Assembly: GCF_037893015.1 (NCBI RefSeq)
Contig: NC_133660.1
Span: 162,558,937-162,622,936, forward strand
DNA from: Macrotis lagotis
Taxonomy: Eukaryota; Chordata; Mammalia; Peramelemorphia; Peramelidae
Length of the DNA: 64,000 nucleotides
Direction: 5' to 3'
Below the pieces are notes generated by a model. It was not told where the DNA came from and did not search any database. It worked only from the letters and a program-made list of their open reading frames with translations. Numbering within the stretch: the first letter of the stretch is position 1; the number at the start of each line of letters is the position of its first letter. The translations under genes and the position numbers were made by a program. Shown here piece by piece: positions 24,101 to 29,279 of this stretch.

Positions 24101-25277
24101 AAGAAAAGACTTTCCCACTATGATGGACTAGGGACAGTCTTAATCCAAAGGAAAAACTATACAGAACAAAACATACCAGGGTTCATTTTTTTTTTCAGTT
24201 TTTTTGCAAGGCAGTGGGGTTAAGTGGCTTGCCCAAGGGCCACACAACTAGATAATCATTAAGTGTCTGAGGCTGGATTTGAACTTGGTTACTCCTGACT
24301 CCAGGGCTTGTGCCCTATCCACTGCCCACCCAACTTTAGTTCTGATTCTAATGACTAATATGCAATTATTAAAAATGAGCATACATTCTGAGTTCAAATC
24401 TGACCTCAGACACTTAATAATTACCTAGCTGTCAGGGAGGCTAGGTGACTTAGTGGATAGAGCATCGGACCTGGAGTCAGAAGGACCTGGGTTCAAATCC
24501 GATCTGAGACACTTAATAATTATCTAGCTGTCAGGGAGGCTTGGTGACTTAGTGAGTAGCCCACTGGCCCTGGAGTCAGGAGGACCTGGGTTCAAATCCG
24601 ACCTCAGACACTTAATGATTACCTAGCTGTGTGTCCTTGGGCAGGCCACTTAACTCCATTTGCCTTGCAAAAAAAATCTAAATGTAAATAAAAATAAAAA
24701 ATAAAAAAATAGATGAGCCTGGGTCAGATAAGTCGCTGTAATGGGGAGAGGGAGAGAAATGTGGAGCTCAACAGACTCAGGAGGATGACGATTTGCATGA
24801 AATTGGTTAAAATAAAACATCCAGAAAGGAAAAAAAAGCCTTTCCTTTCCTACTCAAAGCCATGGCCTAAGTCGCGCGTCCCAGGGGGGCCCGGGCCGGG
24901 GCCCAGGCCCAGGCCCCGGGGCGGGGCGGGGCTGGGCGGCCCAGCTTTCCTGCAGGGCCCCGCCCGGGCCGGGCCCCGCGGTTCCAGCACGCCTGGCCTC
25001 TGCCGCCCCCTGCAGGCCGCGGGGACGCGCCGGGCGGAGCCCAGGGTAGTTACCTCTTGGGGACGTCGAAGACCTCCAAGAAGGCCGGGCGCCGCCCCGC
25101 GCCCCGGGTTTTCCCGTAGCGGATCAGATCGTGGAGGACGGGGTGGGAGAGGCCGGGCGCCGCGGTGTGCAGCAGCAGCGCCAGGAGGAAGGCGGAGGCC
25201 AGGATCAGCCACAGCGCGCCCAGGGGAGTGAGGCGCAGCGGCCCCGCGCCGGCCCAGGGCGCCACGGCCAGCGCCAT
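5912..25277 (-). CDS. SRD5A3: Polyprenol reductase / steroid 5-alpha-reductase 3 (five coding exons)
   Basis: SRD5A3 is an ER membrane enzyme that uses NADPH to reduce polyprenol-type substrates on the way to dolichol, the lipid carrier for N-glycosylation; it also has steroid 5-alpha-reductase activity. Five exons on the minus strand join in frame: 25054-25277, 14354-14496, 11641-11838, 7929-8060 and 5912-6171. They give 318 residues, the same length as the human protein. Recognisable landmarks are HDLIRYGKT (about 49-57), FDVPKR (70-75), [12 protein letters not shown] (125-136), GLTVLSQVP (175-183), the [15 protein letters not shown] stretch in exon 4 and [11 protein letters not shown] (242-252). 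The SHKFY motif puts His at 296, the position reported as important in human SRD5A3. Several hydrophobic segments fit a multi-pass protein, and the C-terminal half is the steroid-reductase domain. All splice sites are GT/AG, and no stop or frameshift is present. The start was chosen by homology and its strong Kozak context (G at -3 and +4). The gene looks intact. Confidence 0.97.
6416..6512 (+). repeat. 97-bp direct repeat, copy 2 (intron 4)
   Basis: Second copy of the block at 4933-5029, in the same orientation, about 1.5 kb away. It sits inside SRD5A3 intron 4. No poly(A) tail or target duplication is obvious, so the mechanism that copied it is unclear. Confidence 0.9.
7745..7890 (-). repeat. 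MIR-like remnant
   Basis: The phrases 'agatcattgagtctaaaccc' and 'cctcattttacaa' followed by a diverged body match the reverse complement of a MIR/THER-type SINE. It is strongly decayed. Confidence 0.4.
7929..8060 (-). CDS. SRD5A3: SRD5A3 coding exon 4
   Basis: 132 bases with acceptor acccacag|TT and donor TCAG|GTGAGC. It encodes Val189 (split codon) and residues 190-232, including [13 protein letters not shown] and HVILANMRK. It belongs to the conserved C-terminal reductase domain. Confidence 0.96.
8690..8835 (+). repeat. Old L1-like 3' tail
   Basis: The phrase 'gaactcaaaatcttataaaa' with an A-rich end recurs at 39290-39320, in tails that look like old L1-type 3' ends. It lies in SRD5A3 intron 3, antisense to the gene. 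Confidence 0.4.
10185..10366 (-). mobile_element. WSINE1-like SINE with TSD
   Basis: SINE body 10198-10353, reverse orientation, from poly(T) through 'gccacctggctgccc'. It is flanked by the 13-bp duplication 'ctatgatatttct' at 10185-10197 and 10354-10366. Confidence 0.88.
10390..10735 (+). mobile_element. Head-to-tail dimer of WSINE1-like SINEs sharing one TSD
   Basis: Two nearly full monomers, about 10403-10550 and 10551-10722, follow each other directly in plus orientation. Each has the A box ('gtggcgcagtggctagagc' or equivalent), the B box 'gttcaaatc' and the tail 'ttgccttgcaaaa'. One 13-bp duplication, 'gaaagtaaaagca', lies outside the pair at 10390-10402 and 10723-10735. Confidence 0.85.
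10863..11095 (+). mobile_element. hAT-type nonautonomous DNA transposon
   Basis: Element 10871-11087 starts 'cagtggttctta' and ends with its near inverted copy 'aagaacctctg'. It contains 'tattatggacccttttggca'. Eight-base flanks 'ttctaaat' (10863-10870) and 'ctctaaat' (11088-11095) match at 7 of 8, the duplication length of hAT elements. A relative lies at 62833-63020. Confidence 0.75.
11641..11838 (-). CDS. SRD5A3: SRD5A3 coding exon 3
   Basis: 198 bases with acceptor ctttgaag|GG and donor AATG|GTGAGT. It encodes residues 124-188 and includes [20 protein letters not shown] and [14 protein letters not shown], both strongly conserved in the family. Two hydrophobic stretches suggest membrane segments. 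Phases match exons 2 and 4. Confidence 0.97.
13108..13173 (+). repeat. 33-bp tandem duplication
   Basis: Two adjacent 33-base units (13108-13140 and 13141-13173) share the core 'gactttttgctgattatttt' and differ at two positions. Confidence 0.9.
13502..13705 (-). mobile_element. MAR1-like SINE with RTE-type tail
   Basis: In reverse orientation it shows 'cttttcatgacccatttggg' (the RTE-type 3' tail) and 'cagatgaggaaactgaggta', followed by the tRNA-derived body. It is followed by a short ATC-rich microsatellite at about 13715-13738. Confidence 0.7.
13822..13925 (-). mobile_element. Short L1 3'-end fragment
   Basis: 'ttttgaattttacaattttt', 'cttcccttcccccaccccca' and 'agtctttacattgtttac' match the terminal L1 3' UTR seen at 601-710 and 40640-40735. 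It is minus orientation, severely 5'-truncated, and adjacent to a SINE. Confidence 0.75.
13944..14090 (-). mobile_element. WSINE1-like SINE
   Basis: Full SINE body in reverse orientation, from 'tttttgcaaggcaatgggat' to 'gccacccagctgtccc'. With the L1 fragment it interrupts an older MIR-like region (about 13745-14220). Confidence 0.8.
14354..14496 (-). CDS. SRD5A3: SRD5A3 coding exon 2
   Basis: 143 bases with acceptor ctgcag|G and donor CAAG|GTAAAC. It completes Arg75 and encodes residues 76-122 plus the first base of Gly123. The content is [19 protein letters not shown], a membrane segment, followed by a loop with [11 protein letters not shown]. No long open frame marks it because the exon is short; it was found by homology and phase. 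Confidence 0.95.
14847..15022 (-). mobile_element. WSINE1-like SINE with short TSD
   Basis: SINE body 14857-15012 in reverse orientation with a G-rich interruption near its tail. It is flanked by 'attaacatta' at 14847-14856 and 15013-15022. Confidence 0.75.
15232..15490 (+). mobile_element. MAR1-like SINE with RTE-type tail
   Basis: A tRNA-like head, 'gtgtgacactgggcaagtca', 'cctcagtttcctcatctgta' and the terminal 'gtcatgaagagtcagagac' are in plus orientation. The last part is the RTE-derived 3' end used for mobilisation by RTE LINEs. Confidence 0.75.
15560..15910. mobile_element. SINE nested in SINE
   Basis: A plus-strand SINE begins at about 15560 ('ctagtcctggagtcagaaag') and appears to resume at about 15865 ('aaatcctgggcaagtctct'). 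It is interrupted by a minus-strand MAR1-like SINE at about 15634-15864 that starts 'ttgttgttcagtcatgtctg'. Confidence 0.65.
15960..16100 (-). repeat. MIR/THER-like remnant
   Basis: 'gataaggaaactgaggccca' followed by 'aatttgaacgcaggtcctcc' is the reverse complement of a MIR-type SINE body. Confidence 0.55.
16469..16510 (+). repeat. (CA)n microsatellite
   Basis: CA dinucleotide run with a few interruptions; it creates a spurious His/Thr-rich reading frame. Confidence 0.95.
16700..17050 (-). mobile_element. Decayed L1 ORF2 5' fragment
   Basis: 'tttgattaaatctattttgg', 'tttatctgagatcatgatta', 'tttcctgaaagcaacatatt' and 'cattcacattctg'-like wording parallel the L1 endonuclease region at 44400-44680, with much divergence. 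Confidence 0.55.
17090..17218 (-). mobile_element. Old tRNA-type SINE
   Basis: The reverse SINE body 'cagggttaagtgacttgtct' through 'tgcacccacctagctgttc' is diverged from the WSINE1-like consensus. Confidence 0.65.
18865..19062 (-). mobile_element. MAR1-like SINE
   Basis: 'tattattcagctgtgtccca', 'ggggttttctcagcaaagat' and 'catttgaactcaggtctttc' match the reversed MAR1-like type. The open frames on both strands here come from the repeat. Confidence 0.7.
19440..19850 (-). mobile_element. MAR1-like SINE interrupted by a WSINE1-like SINE
   Basis: The minus-strand MAR1-like SINE starts near 19460 ('gatctcactggggttttctt') and continues at 19770-19850 ('ttcaaactcagggcttcctg'). A plus-strand WSINE1-like copy at 19620-19755 interrupts it, with a short decayed duplication around 'agagtct' on both sides. 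Confidence 0.7.
19866..20175 (+). repeat. Old SINE plus L2/MIR-type tail
   Basis: A plus-strand tRNA-like SINE body (19870-20045, 'ctaggtggttcagtagttaa') is followed by an L2/MIR tail ('ttgtgagctccttgagccca', 'taataaatgtttaatga'). Confidence 0.6.
20411..20582 (-). mobile_element. WSINE1-like SINE with TSD
   Basis: SINE body about 20424-20570 in reverse orientation with a long T-run tail. It is flanked by copies of 'ccaaatcctact' at 20411-20422 and 20571-20582. Confidence 0.85.
22315..22500 (+). repeat. Old MIR-like SINE
   Basis: 'ctgtgtgaccctgggcaagt' and 'ctcagtttccttagctgtaa' with 'aagtacttaataaaatgcta' at the end are typical of a plus-strand MIR. Confidence 0.65.
23386..23565 (+). mobile_element. 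WSINE1-like SINE with TSD
   Basis: SINE body 23401-23550 with clear A and B boxes and an A-rich tail. The flanks 'agaattagaacaact' (23386-23400) and 'agaattattacaact' (23551-23565) match at 13 of 15. Confidence 0.85.
23585..23696 (-). mobile_element. Partial older SINE
   Basis: The reverse SINE body 'caatcagggttaaatgacat' through 'ccactgtaccacctagctac' is truncated and diverged. Confidence 0.6.
24187..24335 (-). mobile_element. WSINE1-like SINE
   Basis: Reverse-orientation SINE from the T run through 'ctatccactgcccacccaac', nearly full length. Confidence 0.8.
24385..24715 (+). repeat. Tandemly duplicated SINE, 99-bp period
   Basis: 'gttcaaatc' occurs at 24392, 24491 and 24590, exactly 99 bases apart. 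The unit is a SINE core fused after 'ctagctgt' to the next head ('cagggaggct'). Only the last copy has the normal tail 'ttgccttgcaaaa'. Confidence 0.9.
25054..25277 (-). CDS. SRD5A3: SRD5A3 coding exon 1
   Basis: Encodes residues 1-74 plus two bases of codon 75, beginning [10 protein letters not shown] and ending at FDVPKR. It includes the first hydrophobic segment (about 21-40). The donor is AG|GTAACT on the minus strand. The N terminus carries a few residues before the APWA motif with which I recall the human protein starting. The exon lies in the CpG island; the upstream frame stays open because of GC richness, so that openness does not indicate a longer protein. Confidence 0.95.
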
Positions 25278-25299
25278 CGCGGCCCGCCCGGGCCGCCCG

Positions 25300-25565
25300 C
25301 AGTTCCGCCCGCAGCCCCGCCCCGCCGCCCGGCCCGGCCCGCCCACCCGCAGCCCCGCCCCGCCCTCCCGCAGCCCCGCCCCGCCGGCCCGCAGTCCCGC
25401 ACGCAGTCCCGCCCGGCCCGCCCGGCCCGCCCGCAGCCCCGTCCGCAGCCCCGCCCGCAGCCCCGCCCTCCCGCAGTCCCGCCCCGCCGGCCCGCAGCCC
25501 CGCCCGCAGCCCCGCCCTCCCGCAGTCCCGCCCCGCCGGCCCGCAGTCCCGCCCGCAGTCCCGCC
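25300..25565 (+). repeat. GC-box minisatellite upstream of SRD5A3 start
   Basis: Short units built from 'ccgcagtcccgcc', 'ccgcagccccgcc' and 'ccggcccg' repeat irregularly. A 49-base block is repeated almost exactly at 25446 and 25495. The array supplies many Sp1-type GC boxes within about 300 bases of the start codon and keeps several frames open on both strands, which are not genes. Confidence 0.85.
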
Positions 25566-25894
25566 GCGCGGGGCGGAGACCCGGAGCGACGGCCCCCGCC
25601 CTCCCCGGGATCCTGCGGCTTTGGGAGGCGGAGCCGGGGCACAAGCCACCGGGGGCGACGCGCTCCGACGGGGCCGGCCCGGCCTGGGCGAACGGGTTCC
25701 GATCCGGAGCAGAGACCTTGTCCGCGGGCTCCGAGCATCTCCAAACGGGTGGGGATGCAGACGCGCAGCTTCCCGCCTCGTGGGGGCCACAAAGAAGTCC
25801 AAAACCCACAGACTCCTCCCGTATAAATTAGGGCCGTGGGGAGGGAGGGCAGCCCGGGGGGGCGTGGGGTAAGAATCCACCTAACAAATACAGA

Positions 25895-26030
25895 TGGGCC
25901 GCTGGGTGGTGCGGAGTCAGGAGTCCCAGGGTTCAAATCCGCCCTCAGACACTTCATAATGACCCAGCTGTGTGGCCTTGGGCAAGCCACTTAGCCCCAT
26001 TGCCTTGCAAAAAAAAAAATTAAAAAAATA
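25895..26030 (+). mobile_element. WSINE1-like SINE with internal deletion
   Basis: The SINE reads 'gctgggtggtgcggagtcag', lacking about 20 bases of the head, then continues normally to 'ttgccttgcaaaaa'. It lies within the 3' LTR. Confidence 0.8.
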
Positions 26031-26054
26031 ACAATCCATCAAAAAAGAAGATAC

Positions 26055-26210
26055 TGGGGCAGCAGTCAGTTGCCGAAGTAGAGCACCAGCCCTGTAATCG
26101 GGAGTACCTGAGTTCAAATGTGACCTCAGACACTTAATAATGACCTAGCTGTGTGACCTTGGGCAAGCCACTTAACTCTATTTGCCTTGTAAAAACTAAA
26201 AAAAAAAATT
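26055..26210 (+). mobile_element. WSINE1-like SINE
   Basis: A diverged head, 'gttcaaatgtgacctcagac', and tail 'atttgccttgtaaaaac' are visible. It sits in the 3' LTR between the polyadenylation and TATA-like regions. Confidence 0.8.
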
Positions 26211-26633
26211 ACATGGCCTAAGGCCTTCCCCTCCTCCTTCCTATCTTCCTTCTGAAGTAGGGGAAACACAGAGAACTGTGAAGGTAGAACTTCCATGGAG
26301 ATGTTTTGGGGCTGATGCTGGGGAAGATGAGGAGAATTTGATTGTAACAAAGAATTTTGGTGGAGATGTAAATTGACTCTTGAGATGTAAATTGACTTAA
26401 GTAGAGAATTATGATTGTAACAGAAATAATTATAATCTTCCTCATTCTTAAAGTATCATTGTTTAATATAAAATTTGTATCGGGATCTCTTTGGGTTTTA
26501 CTCTCTACCTAATTCCTGGTGGAGTATAGGGGAAGGGAGTTCACATTTTGCAAGACATAAAAACCTGAGCTGGACTCCAGTTTAGGGCCCACAATCTTCT
26601 CTGACAATGACCCAGCCAAGGCTGCTTGGCTGT

Positions 26634-26669
<36 letters not shown>

Positions 26670-26675
26670 TCCTAC

Positions 26676-26817
26676 GTCTTTTTTTTCCATAGGTTTTTGC
26701 AAGGCAGTGGGGTTAAGCGGCTTGCCCAAGGCCACACAGCTAGGTAATTTTTTTAAGTGTCTGAGACCATATTTGAACTCAGGTACTCCTGACTCCACTG
26801 CACCACCTAGCCACTCC
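26676..26817 (-). mobile_element. WSINE1-like SINE
   Basis: Reverse SINE body with a deletion in the head ('gactccactgcaccacctag'), adjacent to the CT microsatellite. Confidence 0.8.
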
Positions 26818-26820
26818 TAT

Positions 26821-27002
26821 CTTGTAACCTTTTTTTTTTAAGGTTTTTGCAAGGCAAATTGGGTTAAGTGGCTTGCCCAAGGCCACACACACAGCTAGGT
26901 CATTATTAAGTGTCTCAGACCGGATTTGAACCCAGATACTCCTGACTCCAAGGCCAGTGCTTTATCCACTATGCCACCTAGCCGCCCCCTTGTAACCTTT
27001 TT
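26821..27002 (-). mobile_element. WSINE1-like SINE with TSD
   Basis: SINE 26836-26988, reverse orientation, flanked by 'cttgtaaccttttt' at 26821-26834 and 26989-27002. It includes a small CA expansion ('ggccacacacacagctagg'). Confidence 0.88.
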
Positions 27003-27529
27003 AATAAATTTTTGTTTTATTTCCACCCATGCTTTCCCAGTCCAAATGATGAGTCTTCATAGACAGAACCAAACCCAAGTAACCAGAGGCTACACCTCTC
27101 TGACAACTTATTGGTTAGTCTTCAGAGTAATGAAAGGTTTTCATAAAATATGATGTCACCATCCAGATGGTGAGAATAACCTTCTGGATTATAACTATTT
27201 TATTGAAGTAACAGTCTACTTATCATCAAACAAGAGGAGTCTTCGTGAGCCTTGTTGGAATGCAAGGTTTTACTCATGGGTACAATCTACTGTTAAGATA
27301 GTTTTATCATCAAATAGGTGACTAACTAAAAATGAAAGGTCTCTCTGGAAATAGTCCACTATTTCTCCCCCTAACAATAGGGAGGGTGCCTGGCTTGGAA
27401 TGCAAGGTCTCTCTCCCTCTTTCTTCTAATAATAGTCTAAGAATAATAGTCTGTCTTTGTTTTAATGATTTTTAATCCTGAGAGGACTTCATTAGGAATA
27501 TTAACTCTTAAGAGGGAATATCCCACTCA

Positions 27530-27545
27530 ATCCCTCCCCTTTTTA
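27530..27545 (-). other. Polypurine tract of the retrovirus
   Basis: On the minus strand an uninterrupted A/G run with an A5-G4 core ends one base before the TG that begins the 3' LTR. This is where second-strand synthesis starts in retroviruses and it fixes the orientation as minus. Confidence 0.75.
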
Positions 27546-27551
27546 TCTAAA

Positions 27552-27607
27552 CATATGTGTATATATATATATGTATGTGTATATATATATATATATATAC
27601 ATATGTA
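27552..27607 (+). repeat. (TA/TG)n microsatellite
   Basis: Alternating TA and TATG run inside the retroviral interior. Confidence 0.9.
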
Positions 27608-27980
27608 TTTTGGCATCTGAAGTCCCCTCACACTATTCTTGATACCCTCTCAGGTTCTAGTCTCTCTCTTCCTATCTACTTGGGACCCATCTTCTCCTTG
27701 AAACCCTGACCAAGCAACCCATACACACACATAGGCACAATGGAGGAAGATGAACTCATCCAGTTTCTCTCTCTTTTCCCCCGGAAACATTCAATATCCT
27801 TCTGTATCTGCAGAGTGCATTCCAATCTCCAATTCAGATGACTTGTTCAGATCTCCTCTTCTGGTAAAGGAACTTCTTAACACAACATCTTATCAGACAA
27901 ATTCATATTTTCATTAGACTATAAAATTCTAACACTATTAAAATTCACATTTTGCCTTACTCACTGTCACATTGATATAC

Positions 27981-28129
27981 TTTACTTAAACAAAAATACA
28001 ACTTCCATAACTGTTCACTTCACAAGTGAAAATGTTGAAAATGTTATAAATTCAAGTTAACTTGATAATTTTCAACATTTTCACTTGTGAAGTGAACAGT
28101 TGTGGAAGTTGTATTTTTGTTAAAGTAAA
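27981..28129. repeat. Long palindrome, about 62-bp arms
   Basis: The left arm (27981-28042) and right arm (28068-28129) are inverted copies with only a few mismatches. They share, in opposite sense, 'aaaaatacaacttcca' and 'ctgttcacttcacaagtgaa'. The 25-base loop contains a further small palindrome, 'caagttaacttg'. It could be a foldback MITE or a long hairpin; the family was not recognised. Confidence 0.92.
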
Positions 28130-28256
28130 AAATCAAATTATTATCATTATTTTCTTTCCCATGTTTGTTCAGGTGCTTTTACTTCAAAGCAAACAACCAC
28201 AACTTTGAGATTTATGCCTGGACCTACAGTTCTAGAGCAAGGTCCAACACATCATT

Positions 28257-28436
28257 TAAAAATTTCAGGGGGGGCGGCTAGGTGGTGCAGTGGATAAAGC
28301 ACCTGCCCTGGAGTCAGGAGTATCTGGGTTCAAATCCGGTCTCAGACACTTAATAATTACCTAGTGGCCTTGGGCAAGCCACTTAACCCCATTTGCCTTG
28401 CAAAAACCTAAAAAAAAAAAAGTAAAAATTTCAGGG
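28257..28436 (+). mobile_element. WSINE1-like SINE with TSD
   Basis: SINE 28271-28422 flanked by a perfect 14-bp duplication 'taaaaatttcaggg' at 28257-28270 and 28423-28436. It inserted into the retroviral interior. Confidence 0.9.
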
Positions 28437-28854
28437 AACACAGATAGTCATGACCTTTGATAATTTCCCTCATTATCCCAACAAAACAATCAATCATTAA
28501 TTTCAGGTTTGACCAAATTACAGTAAAATAGTTTATATTTCCAAAGGTAGATCACATGTTTGATAACACTTTAATATTTTATTCATTGATAAATCATCTT
28601 AATAAGGTTACATAATTTTAAATTTCTTAATCATTTTCCAAAGCCCCTCACATTTATATAACATTATTGGAAAGGGTATCTTGCAATTACACTATCCTTC
28701 TGAATCTGCATTTAACGTGGGGGAAGAAATCTGCAATTTTACTTTTTAAAAATTTAAACATTAAATCCTTAACCCACATGAAACATACAGTTTTCAAGTT
28801 GACATCTCATTCTCTTAAAGCAAAACAAAACAGCAGGTCCTCTCTCTCTCTCTC

Positions 28855-29013
28855 TTTTTTTTTTTTTTTAGGTTTTTACAAGGCAAATGGGGTTAAGTGG
28901 CTTGCCCAAGGCCACACAGCTAGGTAATTATTAAGTGTCTCAGACCGGATTTGAACCCAGGTATACTCCTGACTCCAGGGCAGGTGCTTTATCTACTGTA
29001 CCACCTAGCTGTC
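28855..29013 (-). mobile_element. WSINE1-like SINE
   Basis: Full-length reverse SINE with a (CT)n stretch before its T-run tail. It is inside the retroviral interior. Confidence 0.85.
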
Positions 29014-29129
29014 ACTCAGTGGGTTCTCTTAAAGTTAACCATATAATTAAGTATCTTTTACACATGAACTTCTTCTAAATTTGTGTTTTATAAACTTTAT
29101 TTGTCTCTTCTTCCAAATACACTTTCATT

Positions 29130-29279
29130 TTCTTTTTTTTTTTTAGGTTTTTTGGCAAGGCAATGGGGTTAAGTAGCTTGCTCAAGTTCAGCTAGGTAAT
29201 TATTAAGTGACTGAGTCTGGATTTGAACTCAGGTACTCCTGACTCCAGGGCTCTATCTACTGTACCACCTAGCCGCCCC
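29130..29279 (-). mobile_element. WSINE1-like SINE
   Basis: Reverse SINE with small internal deletions ('ctcaagttcagctaggtaat', 'actccagggctctatctact'). Confidence 0.85.

Larger units (their letters stand above)
14497..25053 (-). other. SRD5A3: SRD5A3 intron 1
   Basis: A 10.6-kb intron packed with SINEs in both orientations and a decayed L1 piece. No further exon is needed: exon 1 (phase ending AG) joins exon 2 exactly. Stretches 17220-18860 and 20600-22310 contain no repeat or gene I can identify. Confidence 0.85.
24870..25790. promoter_or_regulatory. SRD5A3: CpG island spanning SRD5A3 exon 1 and promoter
   Basis: Sequence changes abruptly from AT-rich DNA to almost pure G/C with dense CpG and many GC boxes (GGGCGG, CCGCCC), then returns to average composition by about 25800. 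It covers exon 1, the start of intron 1 and the region upstream of the start codon. This fits an unmethylated housekeeping promoter. No TATA box lies close upstream of the start codon on the minus strand; a plus-strand 'gtataaatta' lies at 25821-25830. Confidence 0.9.
26251..27085 (+). mobile_element. Probable solo LTR nested in the 3' LTR
   Basis: This block is absent from the other LTR. It has a TG near its left end ('ctgaagtaggggaaacac'), a TATA-like 'agacataaaaacctgagc' at about 26550 and AATAAA at about 27002, the order of a plus-strand LTR. A (CT)n run (26635-26667) and two minus-strand SINEs are inside. Exact ends and duplication were not resolved. Confidence 0.5.
25861..27529 (-). repeat. 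3' LTR of the retrovirus, with nested insertions
   Basis: It aligns with the 5' LTR in pieces: 25861-25894, 26031-26054, 26211-26250 and 27086-27529. For example, 'ccatccagatggtgagaata' and 'ttattggttagtcttcagag' recur almost unchanged in the other LTR. It is interrupted by two plus-strand SINEs and by an 830-base block that looks like another LTR carrying SINEs. Its U5 end lies about 585 bases upstream of the SRD5A3 start codon, on the same strand as the gene. Confidence 0.8.

Noticed and set aside
24713..25990. Several long open frames (172-319 residues) on both strands through the CpG island
   Set aside because: They come from GC-rich tandem repeats with few stop codons, are low in complexity (Pro/Arg/Gly/Ala) and overlap one another on both strands. 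Only the SRD5A3 exon 1 frame is supported by homology and a splice site.
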